In this document: positions 9,428-18,500 of the stretch, piece after piece
How the letters are laid out: every line of letters starts with the position of its first letter
How positions within the stretch are numbered: position 1 is the stretch's first letter
NCBI RefSeq assembly: GCF_004295485.1
Contig: NZ_CP036164.1
Location: forward strand, 3,472,001-3,536,000
Direction: 5' to 3'
DNA length: 64,000 bases
DNA from: Janibacter limosus
GTDB taxonomy: Bacteria; Actinomycetota; Actinomycetes; Actinomycetales; Dermatophilaceae
Made by a program: the position numbers and the translations under genes
Notes under the pieces: generated by a model
What the model saw: the letters and a program-made list of their open reading frames with translations, nothing else
Database searches by the model: none
Told to the model about the DNA's origin: nothing

Positions 9428-10495
9428 GTGAGCACCGCACCCACCCCTCGCGCGCCGCGGCCCCTCGACCGCTGGGTCCTCGGCGCGGCCCTCACAACAT
9501 TGCTCTTCGTCGGCGGGCTGGTCTGGGCCAAGTGGTGGCCCTACACGCTCAAGATCGACGGGCTCGTCGACAGCCGGGCGTGGGACGGCGGCGCGCTCGT
9601 CGACGTCGCGAGGGACGCGCCGACGTGGTGGCAGGGCGCGTGGGAGTTCACCATCGCGTACAGCGACGCGGTGTGGAAGGCCCTGCTCGTCGGCCTGCTG
9701 ATCGCCGCTGCCATCGACGCACTGCTGCCCCGCGAGTGGCTGCGCCGGGTCCTCACCCGTCGCAGCACCACCGCCGGTGCCGCGATCGCGGGCGCGGCAT
9801 CGATGCCCAGCATGATGTGCACCTGCTGTGCCTCGCCGGTCGCGGTCTCCCTGCGCCGCACCGGGGTTCCCCTCCCTTCGGTCGTCGCGTACTGGCTGGG
9901 CAACCCGGTGCTCAACCCGGCCGTCCTCGTCTTCCTCGCCCTCGTCGGACCGTGGCAGTGGGCCGCCACCCGGCTCGTCGTCGGCATGGGCCTGGTGCTC
10001 GGGGCTGCGGCCCTCGCCGCCCGCCTGGCCCCGAGGCGTTGGGTGGACCCCACCTCCGCGGACCTCGTCCCCGAGCCGAGCGAGGAGCAGGACGGGCCCT
10101 CGCTCCAGCGGTTCGTGCGCTCCCTCGCGCGCTTCACGATCACCCTCGTGCCCGAGTACCTCGTCGTCGTCGCCCTCGTCGGCGCGGCTGCGCACGTCTT
10201 CACCTTCGACGCGGCCTGGGTGACGGGTGGAGGCATCGCGCTCGTCGCGGTCGCCGCCATCGTCGTCCTCCTCGTCATCCCGACGGGTGGTGAGATCCCG
10301 GTGCTGCTCACCCTCGCCGCGATCGGCGCCAGCCCGTGGGTGCTCGGGCTCGTCCTCATGGCACTGCCCGCGGTCAGCCTGCCCTCGCTGATCATGGTCG
10401 GCCGCTCGCTCACCTGGCGGGTCACCGCAGCCACGGCCGGTGTGGTGGCCGGGGCCGGGATCGTGGCCGGCGCCGTGCTCGCCGTCCTGCTCTGA
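9428..10495 (+). CDS. permease of the DUF318/ArsP-like family
   Basis: 355 residues with about eight hydrophobic segments. The segment SMPSMMCTCCASPVAVSLRR contains a CxCC metal- or metalloid-type motif at the end of a membrane helix, and GNPVLNPAVLVFLALVG follows, as in the permease family that includes the organoarsenical exporter ArsP. It lies between tRNA-Sec and selD, its stop 45 bases before the selD start, on the same strand. This makes a selenium-related transport role attractive but unproven (inference). The GTG at 9428 fits the leaderless pattern; ATG 9416 would overlap the -10 box. Confidence 0.8.
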   Translation: MSTAPTPRAPRPLDRWVLGAALTTLLFVGGLVWAKWWPYTLKIDGLVDSRAWDGGALVDVARDAPTWWQGAWEFTIAYSDAVWKALLVGLLIAAAIDALLPREWLRRVLTRRSTTAGAAIAGAASMPSMMCTCCASPVAVSLRRTGVPLPSVVAYWLGNPVLNPAVLVFLALVGPWQWAATRLVVGMGLVLGAAALAARLAPRRWVDPTSADLVPEPSEEQDGPSLQRFVRSLARFTITLVPEYLVVVALVGAAAHVFTFDAAWVTGGGIALVAVAAIVVLLVIPTGGEIPVLLTLAAIGASPWVLGLVLMALPAVSLPSLIMVGRSLTWRVTAATAGVVAGAGIVAGAVLAVLL

Positions 10496-10528
10496 GACCG
10501 CGACTCCCCCCCGGTGTGACCTGGGTCC

Positions 10529-10534
10529 TATGGT
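10529..10534 (+). promoter_or_regulatory. -10 box for leaderless selD
   Basis: TATGGT followed after 6 bases (GAGGTC) by the selD ATG. GAGGTC could also serve as a weak ribosome site, but it abuts the start codon too closely. Confidence 0.5.
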
Positions 10535-10540
10535 GAGGTC

Positions 10541-11542
10541 ATGGAGCCGATCCGACTGACCCAGTTCGCCCGCGGCGGGGGCTGCGCCTGCAAGATCCCG
10601 GCGGGTGAGCTCGAGCAGATCGTCGCCGGCCTGCACGTCGCGGCCCCGCCCGGCTCCGACGTCCTCGTCGGTCTCGACGACGGCGACGACGCGGCGGCGG
10701 TGCGCATCGAGGGCGGCCGCGCGGTGCTCTCGACCTCGGACTTCTTCACGCCCGTCGTCGACGATCCCTATGACTGGGGTCGGATCGCCGCGGCCAATGC
10801 GGTCTCCGACATCTACGCCATGGGTGGGGACCCGATCATGGCGATCAACCTCGTGGCCTGGCCGCGGGAGCTGCTGCCGACCGAGTTGCTGACCGAGGTG
10901 CTCCGTGGGGGTCTCGACGTCGCCACCGAGGCCGGTTTCCCCGTGCTCGGTGGCCACAGCATCGACGCCCCCGAGCCGATCTACGGCATGGCCGTTACCG
11001 GCACCGCCGACCCGGACCGGCTCATGCGCAACGACGCTGCACAAGCGGGCCTGGCGATCAGCCTGACCAAGCCGCTCGGCGTCGGCGTGCTCAACAACCG
11101 GCACAAGGCGACCGGGGAGCGCAGCGAAGAAGCCATCGCCTCGATGGTTGCCCTCAACCGCGATGCCGCCCATGCGGCACTGGCTGCAGGTGTCCGGGCC
11201 GCGACCGATGTCACCGGCTTCGGTCTGCTCGGCCACCTCTACAAGATGTGCCGGGCCTCTGGTGTCGCCGCTCGGATCGATGCCGCTGCGGTTCCGTACG
11301 TGACGGGTGCCCGCGAGGCTCTGGCTGCCGGGCACGTCCCGGGCGGGTCCAAGCGCAATCTCGACTGGGTCCGCCCGCACCTGTCCGCGGTTGGCATCAC
11401 CGAGGACGAGCTCATCCTGCTCGCGGACGCGCAGACCTCTGGCGGGCTGCTCGTCGTCGGTGAGGTACCCGGTGCCCCGGTCGTCGGCGAGACCGTCGCT
11501 GCCGGTTCGCTGCCCGACGGCGCCCTGGTGCAGGTGGCGTGA
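10541..11542 (+). CDS. selD: selenide, water dikinase SelD
   Basis: 333 residues. It makes selenophosphate, the selenium donor for SelA, from selenide and ATP. The N-terminal active site RGGGCACKIP holds C15 and C17 (the second is the catalytic position; not replaced by Sec here), and the Gly-rich GGHSIDAPEPIYGMAVTG and NDAAQAGLAISLTKPLGVG segments are typical of the AIR-synthase-like fold. Its stop overlaps the GTG of the rhodanese gene (GTGA, 11539-11542), so the two are translationally coupled. Confidence 0.96.
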   Translation: MEPIRLTQFARGGGCACKIPAGELEQIVAGLHVAAPPGSDVLVGLDDGDDAAAVRIEGGRAVLSTSDFFTPVVDDPYDWGRIAAANAVSDIYAMGGDPIMAINLVAWPRELLPTELLTEVLRGGLDVATEAGFPVLGGHSIDAPEPIYGMAVTGTADPDRLMRNDAAQAGLAISLTKPLGVGVLNNRHKATGERSEEAIASMVALNRDAAHAALAAGVRAATDVTGFGLLGHLYKMCRASGVAARIDAAAVPYVTGAREALAAGHVPGGSKRNLDWVRPHLSAVGITEDELILLADAQTSGGLLVVGEVPGAPVVGETVAAGSLPDGALVQVA

Positions 11543-11931
11543 ACGAGATCGGCCGGCTCCTTGAGTCGGCCCGTGCCGGCCTGACCCGCCTCACCCCCGA
11601 GCAAGCACACGATGCGGCGAAGGGGGGAGCCCTCCTCATCGACACCCGGACCGCTGCCCAACGGGCCCGGCAGGGCGAGTTGCCCGGTGCCTTGGTCATC
11701 GATCGGACCGTCCTCGAGTGGCGACTGGACCCCACGAGCCCGCACCGCATCCCCGAGGCGGCCGCCGGCGTGCCGGTCATCGTGCTGTGCCGTCAGGGCT
11801 ACAGCTCGAGCCTGGCGGCGGCCTCCCTTCGCTCACTGGGAGTGGATGCGACCGATGTCATCGATGGGGTCGAAGGGTGGATCGCCGCCGGCCTCGCGCT
11901 CCACGCCGGCCCCGCGGACATCCGGGAGTGA
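11539..11931 (+). CDS. rhodanese-like domain protein coupled to selD
   Basis: 130 residues forming one rhodanese domain. The catalytic loop CRQGYSSS holds C84, with LLIDTRTAAQRARQGELPGA as the N-terminal CH2A-like motif. Rhodaneses carry sulfur, and some carry selenium, as a persulfide or perselenide on this Cys. The 4-base overlap with selD suggests delivery of selenium to SelD (inference). It is shorter than the tRNA 2-selenouridine synthase SelU/YbbB, whose second domain is missing, so it is not that enzyme. A palindrome begins at its stop codon. Confidence 0.85.
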   Translation: MNEIGRLLESARAGLTRLTPEQAHDAAKGGALLIDTRTAAQRARQGELPGALVIDRTVLEWRLDPTSPHRIPEAAAGVPVIVLCRQGYSSSLAAASLRSLGVDATDVIDGVEGWIAAGLALHAGPADIRE

Positions 11932-12001
11932 GCCCGGCGTCGTTGACGGCACCCGGCTGACCCGAGAAGGGGGTCCGGGCGCGCACAACGACGCCGGGCT
12001 C
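11930..12001. repeat. intergenic hairpin, palindrome family A (copy 2)
   Basis: Arms 11930-11945 and 11986-12001 (GAGCCCGGCGTCGTTG and its exact complement) are a perfect 16-bp inverted repeat around a 40-base loop. It shares CCGGCGTCGTTG with 2973-3057. It starts at the rhodanese stop codon and ends 14 bases before the convergent MFS gene's stop: terminator position. Confidence 0.75.
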
Positions 12002-12015
12002 GGGCTGCCGAGTGG

Positions 12016-13302
12016 CTACGCGTGCTTCGGCGGCTTGGCGATGAACGGGATCACCAGACCGGCGAGGGCGATGATGCCCATGACGGTGAAGGCCATCGTG
12101 TATGCCTGGTCCTCGCCGATGAGCCACGAGATGAGCAGCGGGCCGATGATCCCGCCGATGGACCAGCCGATGAGCATCAGGCCGTAGATGCCACCGGAGT
12201 TCTTCACTCCGAAGAAGTCGCCAGCAGTGGCCGGCAGGGTGCCGAAGGCGCCGCCGTAGCAGGTGTAGACGATGGCGCACAGCACGTAGAAGGCGGCGGC
12301 ATTGCCGATGTGCGGGATCGCGAGCAGGGCCAGACCCTGCAGCCCGAGGATGCCCATGAAGGCCGGCATGCGGCCGATCTTGTCGGAGACCGCCGCCCAG
12401 AGGATGCGACCACCGCCGTTGAAGAGGCCCATGACGCCGACGAGGGTCGCGGCCGCGGCGGCGCTCATGCCCGCCACGTCCGTGGCGGTCCCGGCGGCGA
12501 CAGAGATCAGTGAGATGCCGGCGGTCACGGAGATCGTCAGGATGAGCGTGAGCATGTACCACTGCGGGGTGCTCAGCGCCTCCTGCTGGGTGAAGTCACG
12601 GGCGGCCTTCTTGGCCTGCTCCTGCTTCTTGGTGTCGTGCTTCGCCTCTGCCGCGGCCACGCCGGGCGCGACATAGCCGGCCGGCGGGTTCTTGAAGACC
12701 GAGGCGCCGATGAGGCCGAAGACCAGGTAGGCGACGCCCAACCAGAGGAAGGCCTTGGTCGGGTGGACGTCATAGCCAGCCATCCCGTCGATCATCCGCT
12801 GGGCGAGCGGGGAGGTGATGACGGCACCGAAGCCGAAGCCACCGACAGCGATGCCGGTGATCAGGCCGCGCTTGTCGGGGAACCACTTCTGCAACATGGC
12901 GATCGGCACGATGTAGGCCAGGCCGAGACCGAAGCCGCCGAGCACGCCGTAGCCGAGGATGAGCAGCCACAGGTCGGAGGCCTCCCGGGTGAGGCTGGCC
13001 AGCATGATGCCGATCGAGTAGATGACGACACCGGCCAGGGCGACGAGCCGTGGTCCGCGCTTGTCCTGGATGCGCCCACCGAGGAAGGTCCCCAGGAAGA
13101 GCATGCCGATGGCCACCTCGAAGGGGATGGTGGCCTGGACCTTGGACAGCTCGATCGCCGACGCGTCACCCTGGATCGCCTTGCTGAAGGTGCTCCATGC
13201 GTAGACGGCCCCGATCGTCAGCTGGACGAGGACACCACCAGCGAGGATGAGCCACCGGTTGCCGGTGGCGGCCGAAGCGGAGCTCGTGGTTGCCGTGCTC
13301 AT
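12016..13302 (-). CDS. OFA-family (oxalate/formate antiporter type) MFS transporter
   Basis: 428 residues with about 12 membrane segments. The N-terminus WLILAGGVLVQLTIGAVYAWSTFSKAI and the loop GGRIQDKRGPR are hallmarks of the oxalate/formate antiporter family. A charged loop after the sixth helix (EAKHDTKKQEQAKKAARDFTQQEAL) is usual. Lying immediately downstream of the formate dehydrogenase subunits on the same strand, it probably moves formate or a related small carboxylate (inference). The ATG at 13302 has GGAGGT upstream. Confidence 0.88.
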   Translation of the reverse strand: MSTATTSSASAATGNRWLILAGGVLVQLTIGAVYAWSTFSKAIQGDASAIELSKVQATIPFEVAIGMLFLGTFLGGRIQDKRGPRLVALAGVVIYSIGIMLASLTREASDLWLLILGYGVLGGFGLGLAYIVPIAMLQKWFPDKRGLITGIAVGGFGFGAVITSPLAQRMIDGMAGYDVHPTKAFLWLGVAYLVFGLIGASVFKNPPAGYVAPGVAAAEAKHDTKKQEQAKKAARDFTQQEALSTPQWYMLTLILTISVTAGISLISVAAGTATDVAGMSAAAAATLVGVMGLFNGGGRILWAAVSDKIGRMPAFMGILGLQGLALLAIPHIGNAAAFYVLCAIVYTCYGGAFGTLPATAGDFFGVKNSGGIYGLMLIGWSIGGIIGPLLISWLIGEDQAYTMAFTVMGIIALAGLVIPFIAKPPKHA

Positions 13303-13338
13303 GGAGACCTCCTGGTACGAAGGGGCACGGCCCGCTGG

Positions 13339-14466
13339 TCAGCGGACCGTGACGATGCTGTCGTCGATGGAGCCCTGCTGTCGTCTCTTGTCGAGCCGGT
13401 CCTTCTGGACACGGACGGTGTACTTGGGGTCCTTGGCCGACTCGATACCCGCCTCGACGATCCCCATGCGGGTCAGGGCCGAAGCGGCCGCCAGGGCCGT
13501 GCCCGAGGCGATCGCGGCGACGCGACTGCGCCCCGCGAGCAGGGTGCCCAGGCCGCCGGCGATGGCCAGCCCCTTGGCCATGCGCAGCTTGCCCGCGCCC
13601 TGCCCGGTGGTGACCGGCTCGTCGATGCCCAGGTCGGTCAGGTGCTCCTCGAGCTGGTGCATGGCGGCCAGCTCGGTGGCGACACCCGCCAAAGCCAGCC
13701 GACGCACCGGACCGGCAAGAGCAGCGGGGGTCAGGACCATCTGCACGCCAGCGGAGGCCAGGGCCGCAGAGCCGACGAAGACGAAGGGGAGCTGGCGCCG
13801 GCTCTCATGCCACACCGGGTGGGCGGTGTCGGCGAGCAGGACAGCGGTGTATGCCGCGAGCGGCGCGCCGAAGGCGGCCTGACCGATGGTCGACGGAGTG
13901 TCGAGTGCGTCCGTGACCCGGGTGAGGGCCGTGACCGGTCCCCGCGCGGGCAGGAGTCGCAGCACCTCGGCGCCCGTGGTGACTGATGCACAGCCGGCGT
14001 ACGCGGTGAGGATCCAGGTGCCGACCGACATGGGGGAGGTGAGCTTGACGGTGCGCATCATGTTGAGGAAGCGCTCGGGTCGACCGAGGTCGGCCACGAG
14101 GGCTGCGCCGCTGAGCGCGACGGTGGTCATCGCCGTCAGTCGTGCATTGCGTTGCAGGACAGCATTGCCCGTGGCCGCAGCTCCCGCCTGGATGATGCCG
14201 GACGTCCCCGCGATGCCCCCGACGAAGAGGTACGCGGAGATCTTGTGGTCCCACGGCACCGGCTTGACGATCGCCTGGCCGTAATAGCTGGAGAACTCGG
14301 CGTCCGGAACCGCGGGCGCCTCCCGACGACCGCCGCCGTCACGGCTGAGCCAGCTGCGCTGGGCCCCCTTGGCCAGATCGCCGGCCCGGCGGATCCCGGA
14401 GTCACGGCGGCGCTTGCGCCGACCCTCCTCGGGCGGGCGGTAGCTGTCGAAGGGAGAGGTCGTCAC
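13339..14466 (-). CDS. nrfD: NrfD/PsrC-type membrane subunit of formate dehydrogenase
   Basis: 375 residues. A basic cytoplasmic N-terminus (PPEEGRRKRRRDSGIRR) precedes a run of about 8-10 hydrophobic segments starting at HKISAYLFVGGIAGTSGIIQ, a typical NrfD signature, with ADLGRPERFLNMMR in the following loop. Such subunits anchor the enzyme and pass electrons to quinone without haem. The GTG at 14466 overlaps the fdhB stop by 4 bases, confirming the operon order fdhA-fdhB-nrfD. The C-terminal tail is long and charged. Confidence 0.9.
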   Translation of the reverse strand: MTTSPFDSYRPPEEGRRKRRRDSGIRRAGDLAKGAQRSWLSRDGGGRREAPAVPDAEFSSYYGQAIVKPVPWDHKISAYLFVGGIAGTSGIIQAGAAATGNAVLQRNARLTAMTTVALSGAALVADLGRPERFLNMMRTVKLTSPMSVGTWILTAYAGCASVTTGAEVLRLLPARGPVTALTRVTDALDTPSTIGQAAFGAPLAAYTAVLLADTAHPVWHESRRQLPFVFVGSAALASAGVQMVLTPAALAGPVRRLALAGVATELAAMHQLEEHLTDLGIDEPVTTGQGAGKLRMAKGLAIAGGLGTLLAGRSRVAAIASGTALAAASALTRMGIVEAGIESAKDPKYTVRVQKDRLDKRRQQGSIDDSIVTVR

Positions 14467-15575
14467 GGCTTGCTCCCGATGAAGGAGACGGCCACGGCTC
14501 CGAGCAGGCCGATCCCGGCGAGGCCCGCAGCGCGGAACATCTCGGGCAGCTTGGCGGTGGGGACGATCGGGTCCGGCGGCAGGCCGTAGACCTCGGGCTC
14601 GTCGAGCAGGAGGAAGACCGACCCGGTGCCGCCCACGCCGTCGTCCTCGTTGGCGCCGTACAGCCGGGCCTCGGTGAAACCCTGCTCGTGCAGCTGGACC
14701 ACGCGCTCGCGGGCCGTGGTCACCATGTCCTCGTGGGCCCCGAACTTGATCGAGGTCGTGGGGCAGGTCTGGGCGCAGGCGGGTGTCTGGTTGTGCTCGA
14801 GCCGGTCGTAGCAGAGCGTGCACTTCTGGGCGACACCGACATTGGGCACGTGGCTGTCGGCGGTGACCGAGACGCTCTTGTCAGTGCGACGCTCGATGAC
14901 GCCGAAGGGGCAGGCGCCGACGCAGTACCCGCAGCCGTTGCAGATGTCGTCCTGCACGACGACGGTGCCGTGCTCGCTGCGGAAGAGCGAGCCCGTGGGA
15001 CACACGTCCAGGCAGCCGGCGTGGGTGCAGTGCTTGCAGACGTCGGAGGACATCAACCAACGAAACTCCGGCACCGCCCCGACGATCGGCACGCCGTCGA
15101 CGGTGAGGCCGTAGTCGCCCGTACCGCCGGCCTCGACCGTGGCCTTTTCGTTGAGCATGTCCGTGAGCGCAGGCCCGTGCCCCTCGATCGGCGCGGGGAG
15201 CGTGCCGTACCCGGCGGGGGAGGCGATCGACGGCTCGGGCGTGGCTGCTGGTGCACCCATGCTGGGCATCCCGAGGTCCACGAGCGCCTGGCCCGACTCG
15301 CGGGCGGCAGTGATGCGGTCCTGGGTCTGCTCGACGAAGGCGACGTGCCGCCAGGTGCTCGCCCCCAGGTCGCCGGTGTTGTCGTAGGAGTTGCCGGTGA
15401 TCGCCAGCCCGTCGAGCGGGATGCCGTTCCACTCCTTGCAGGCGACCTCGCAGGCCTTGCAGCCGATGCAGATGGAGGTGTCGGTGAAGAAGCCCTTGCG
15501 GCTGGGAGCGTCCTGCCAACCGGCGTCCTGTGCCGGGTCAGTGGGCCCGGCGAGCTGTCGGGAGAGGTACCCCAT
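14463..15575 (-). CDS. fdhB: formate dehydrogenase iron-sulfur subunit
   Basis: 370-residue ferredoxin-type electron-transfer subunit. Four cysteine clusters are visible: CIGCKACEVACKEW, CKHCTHAGCLDVCP, CNGCGYCVGACPFG and CTLCYDR...CAQTCP, enough for four [4Fe-4S] centres. A single hydrophobic segment (AAGLAGIGLLGAVAVSFIG) at the C-terminus probably anchors it in the membrane next to the NrfD subunit. The ATG at 15575 shares one base with the fdhA stop. A 70-residue loop rich in Ala/Pro/Gly separates the first and second clusters. Confidence 0.94.
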   Translation of the reverse strand: MGYLSRQLAGPTDPAQDAGWQDAPSRKGFFTDTSICIGCKACEVACKEWNGIPLDGLAITGNSYDNTGDLGASTWRHVAFVEQTQDRITAARESGQALVDLGMPSMGAPAATPEPSIASPAGYGTLPAPIEGHGPALTDMLNEKATVEAGGTGDYGLTVDGVPIVGAVPEFRWLMSSDVCKHCTHAGCLDVCPTGSLFRSEHGTVVVQDDICNGCGYCVGACPFGVIERRTDKSVSVTADSHVPNVGVAQKCTLCYDRLEHNQTPACAQTCPTTSIKFGAHEDMVTTARERVVQLHEQGFTEARLYGANEDDGVGGTGSVFLLLDEPEVYGLPPDPIVPTAKLPEMFRAAGLAGIGLLGAVAVSFIGSKP

Positions 15576-18500
15576 CAGCGATCTCCTCCTTGGTCGTCGC
15601 GGTGCTGGTTGCCCGTCTCGACCGTGGTGCCGGAGCGCGACTGGTACTCCGCGACGAGACGCAGCAGCTCCTCGCCACGGGGCCGTCGGCCGGGCTGGAT
15701 GTCGCAGGACCCGACCTTCGACTCCTGGATCTGGACATTGGGGTCGAGGGCGATGCCGAGCAGGTCGTTGGCGCCGTCGCCCTCGACGACGGCATCGCGC
15801 CCGACGCCCCAGTGGTAGGGCAGACCGATCTGGTGGACGGTGTGGCCCATGATCGTCAGCGGCGTCATGCGCTCGGTGACCAGGACGCGTGCCTCGATGG
15901 CGCTGCGCGCCGAGACGATCGTCGCCCACTCGCCGTTGACCAGCCCTTGTTGCTCGGCGAGCTCGGGGGAGACCTCGCAGAACATCTCCGGCTGCAGTTC
16001 CGACAGGTACGGCAGCCAGCGGCTCATCCCCCCGGCGGTGTGGTGCTCGGTGAGGCGGTAGGTCGTGAAGACGAAGGGGTAGACACCCGATCCCGGCTCG
16101 TCACCGGACGGACTCCACAGGTTGTCCTTGCGCGGGTAGACCAGCCGGCCCGGGTTGCGCTGCTGCGAGTACAGCGGGTTGGTGACCGGCGACTCCTGCG
16201 CCTCGTAGTGGCTGGGCATCGGGCCATCGACCATGCCCTTGGGTGCGAAGAGCCACCCCTTGCCGTCCGCTTGCATGATGAAGGGGTCGTCACCGGCGAT
16301 CGCTGCCGGTCCACCGATGTCCGGGTCGGGTCGGAAGGACGGGTCGCGGTCGATGGGGAAGTCCGGGACATCCTTGCCGACCCACTTCTTGGCGTCGGCG
16401 TCCCACCAGACGTACTTCTTCCGCTCGCTCCACGGCCGGCCTTCGGGATCGGCGGAGGCGCGGTTGTAGAGGATCCGGCGGTTCATCGGCCAGGCCCAGC
16501 CCCAGTCGAGCGCGGTCTCGTCCTGCTCCTGGCCGGGGACGCGGTTGGCCGACTTGTTGACCCCACCGGCGAAGACGCCGGTGTAGATCCAGCAGCCGCC
16601 GGAGGTCGAGCCGTCGGGCCTCATGTCGGCGAACTTGTCGAGCAGCTGCCCGGCCTTGTCGCCGCTCAGGTGGAAGCCGTTGATCTCCTTCAGGACCGCC
16701 TCGGCGTCGGTCTCGCCGTGCTCGTCCTTGGGGTAGTCCCAGGTCATGTCGAGCAGCGGACGATCGCGCTCGTCGGTCGAGCCCTTCAGACGTGCGCGGA
16801 TCCGCACGCCGAGCTCGTGGAAGAACTCCAGCTCGCTCTGCGCATCGCCGGGGGGCAGCACCGCCTGGTGGTGCCACTGGAGCATCCGCTGGGTCTGGGT
16901 GAAGGTGCCCGATTTTTCCACGTGGTTGGCGGCGGGGAAGAAGAAGACCTCGGTGTCGATGTCCTCCGTCTTGAGCTCGCCGCTGGCGATCTCGGGGGAG
17001 TCCTTCCAGAAGGTCGCCGACTCGATGAGCTGGAAGTCGCGGACGACCACCCACTTCAGGTGCGTCATCGCCAGCCGCTGCATCTTGCCGTGGGCCGAGC
17101 CGACCGCTGGGTTTTGCCCGAGGATGAAGTACCCCTCGACCTCGTCGTCCATCATCGACATGACGGTCTGGTAGGTCCCGTGGGCACCCGTCAGACGGGG
17201 CAGGTAGTCGAAGCAGAAGTCGTTGTCCGGTGTGGCGGCGTCACCGAACCACGCCTTGAGCAAGCTGGCGGTGTAGGAGGGCGCCTCGGTCCAGAAGCCC
17301 TTCTGCAGCGGAGAGCTGATGCTGGATAGGTAGTCCTCGTAGGTGTCGTGCAGACCGACGGTCGGCATCGGCAGGTACCCCGGCAGGATGTTGAAGAGCG
17401 TCGGGATGTCGGTGCAGCCCTGGATGCTCGCGTGCCCGCGCAGCGCCATGATCCCGCCACCGGGCCGACCCATGTTGCCCATGAGCAGCTGGAGGATCGC
17501 TGCGGTGCGGATGAACTGCGCGCCCAGGCTGTGCTGGGTCCAGCCCAGCGCATAGGCGAAGCAGGTGGTGCGCTCGCGACCGGAGTTCGCCGTCAGGGCG
17601 TCGGCGATCTCGTGGAACTGCGACTGGGGGATGCCGCAGAGGTCCTCGACCATCTGCGGCGTGTAGCGGGCGTAGTGACGCTTGAGGACCTGGAAGACCG
17701 AGCGCGGGTGCTGCAGGGTCTCGTCACGGATGACCCGGGCGTGCTCGAGGGCCGGCCCTGAGCCGCCGTGCTGGTCGCCCGCGGCGCGAGCGCTCTTGCT
17801 GGAGCCGTGCTCGTGGCCACCGGTGGGGCCACCGACGTCATCGCCGGCGCCATCGCCCCCTTCGCCGCTCCCTTCGCCGCTCCCTTCGCCATCGTCACGC
17901 TCGTCGTAGGCCCACGAGGACATGTCGTAGGTACCGGTCTCGGGGTCGTAGCCGGAGAAGACGCCGTCGAGGTCCTCGGTGTCGACGAAGTCCTCGCTGA
18001 CCAGCGTGGCCGCGTTGGTGTAGGCGACGACGTAGTCGTGGAAGTAGAGGTCCTTGGCCAGGACGTGGTTGATCAGCGCGCCGAGCAGGACGACATCGGT
18101 ACCGGCCCGGATCGCGGCGTGCGTGTCAGCGATCGCGGAGGTGCGGGTGAAGCGGGGGTCGATGTGGATCACCCGGGCGCCGCGGGCCTTGGCCTCGGCC
18201 ACCCACTGGAAGCCCACGGGATGGCACTCGGCCATGTTGGAGCCCTGGATGATGATGCAGTCTGCGTTGGCCATGTCCTGCAGAGACTGGGTGGCGCCGC
18301 CGCGCCCGAAGGAGGATCCCAGACTGGGAACCGTGGCGGAGTGTCAAATACGCGCCTGGTTCTCGATCTGTATCGCGCCAGAAGCCGTGTACAGCTTCTT
18401 CATCAGGTAGTTCTCTTCGTTGTCGAGGGTCGCGCCCCCGAGCGAAGCGATCCCCATCGTGCGCCGCAGGCGACGACCCTTGTCGTCGACCTCTTGCCAC

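Noticed and set aside
11539..11931. SelU/YbbB tRNA 2-selenouridine synthase
   Set aside because: Only the rhodanese domain is present; the P-loop domain of SelU is missing.
15530..17329. Long plus-strand open frame antisense to fdhA
   Set aside because: Its composition is the low-complexity pattern expected from the third-codon-position GC of the opposite strand, while the minus strand has clear molybdopterin-oxidoreductase motifs.
18344..18346. UGA in fdhA as a nonsense mutation splitting a pseudogene
   Set aside because: It falls at the conserved Sec position, is followed by a SECIS-like hairpin, and the genome has the full Sec machinery nearby.
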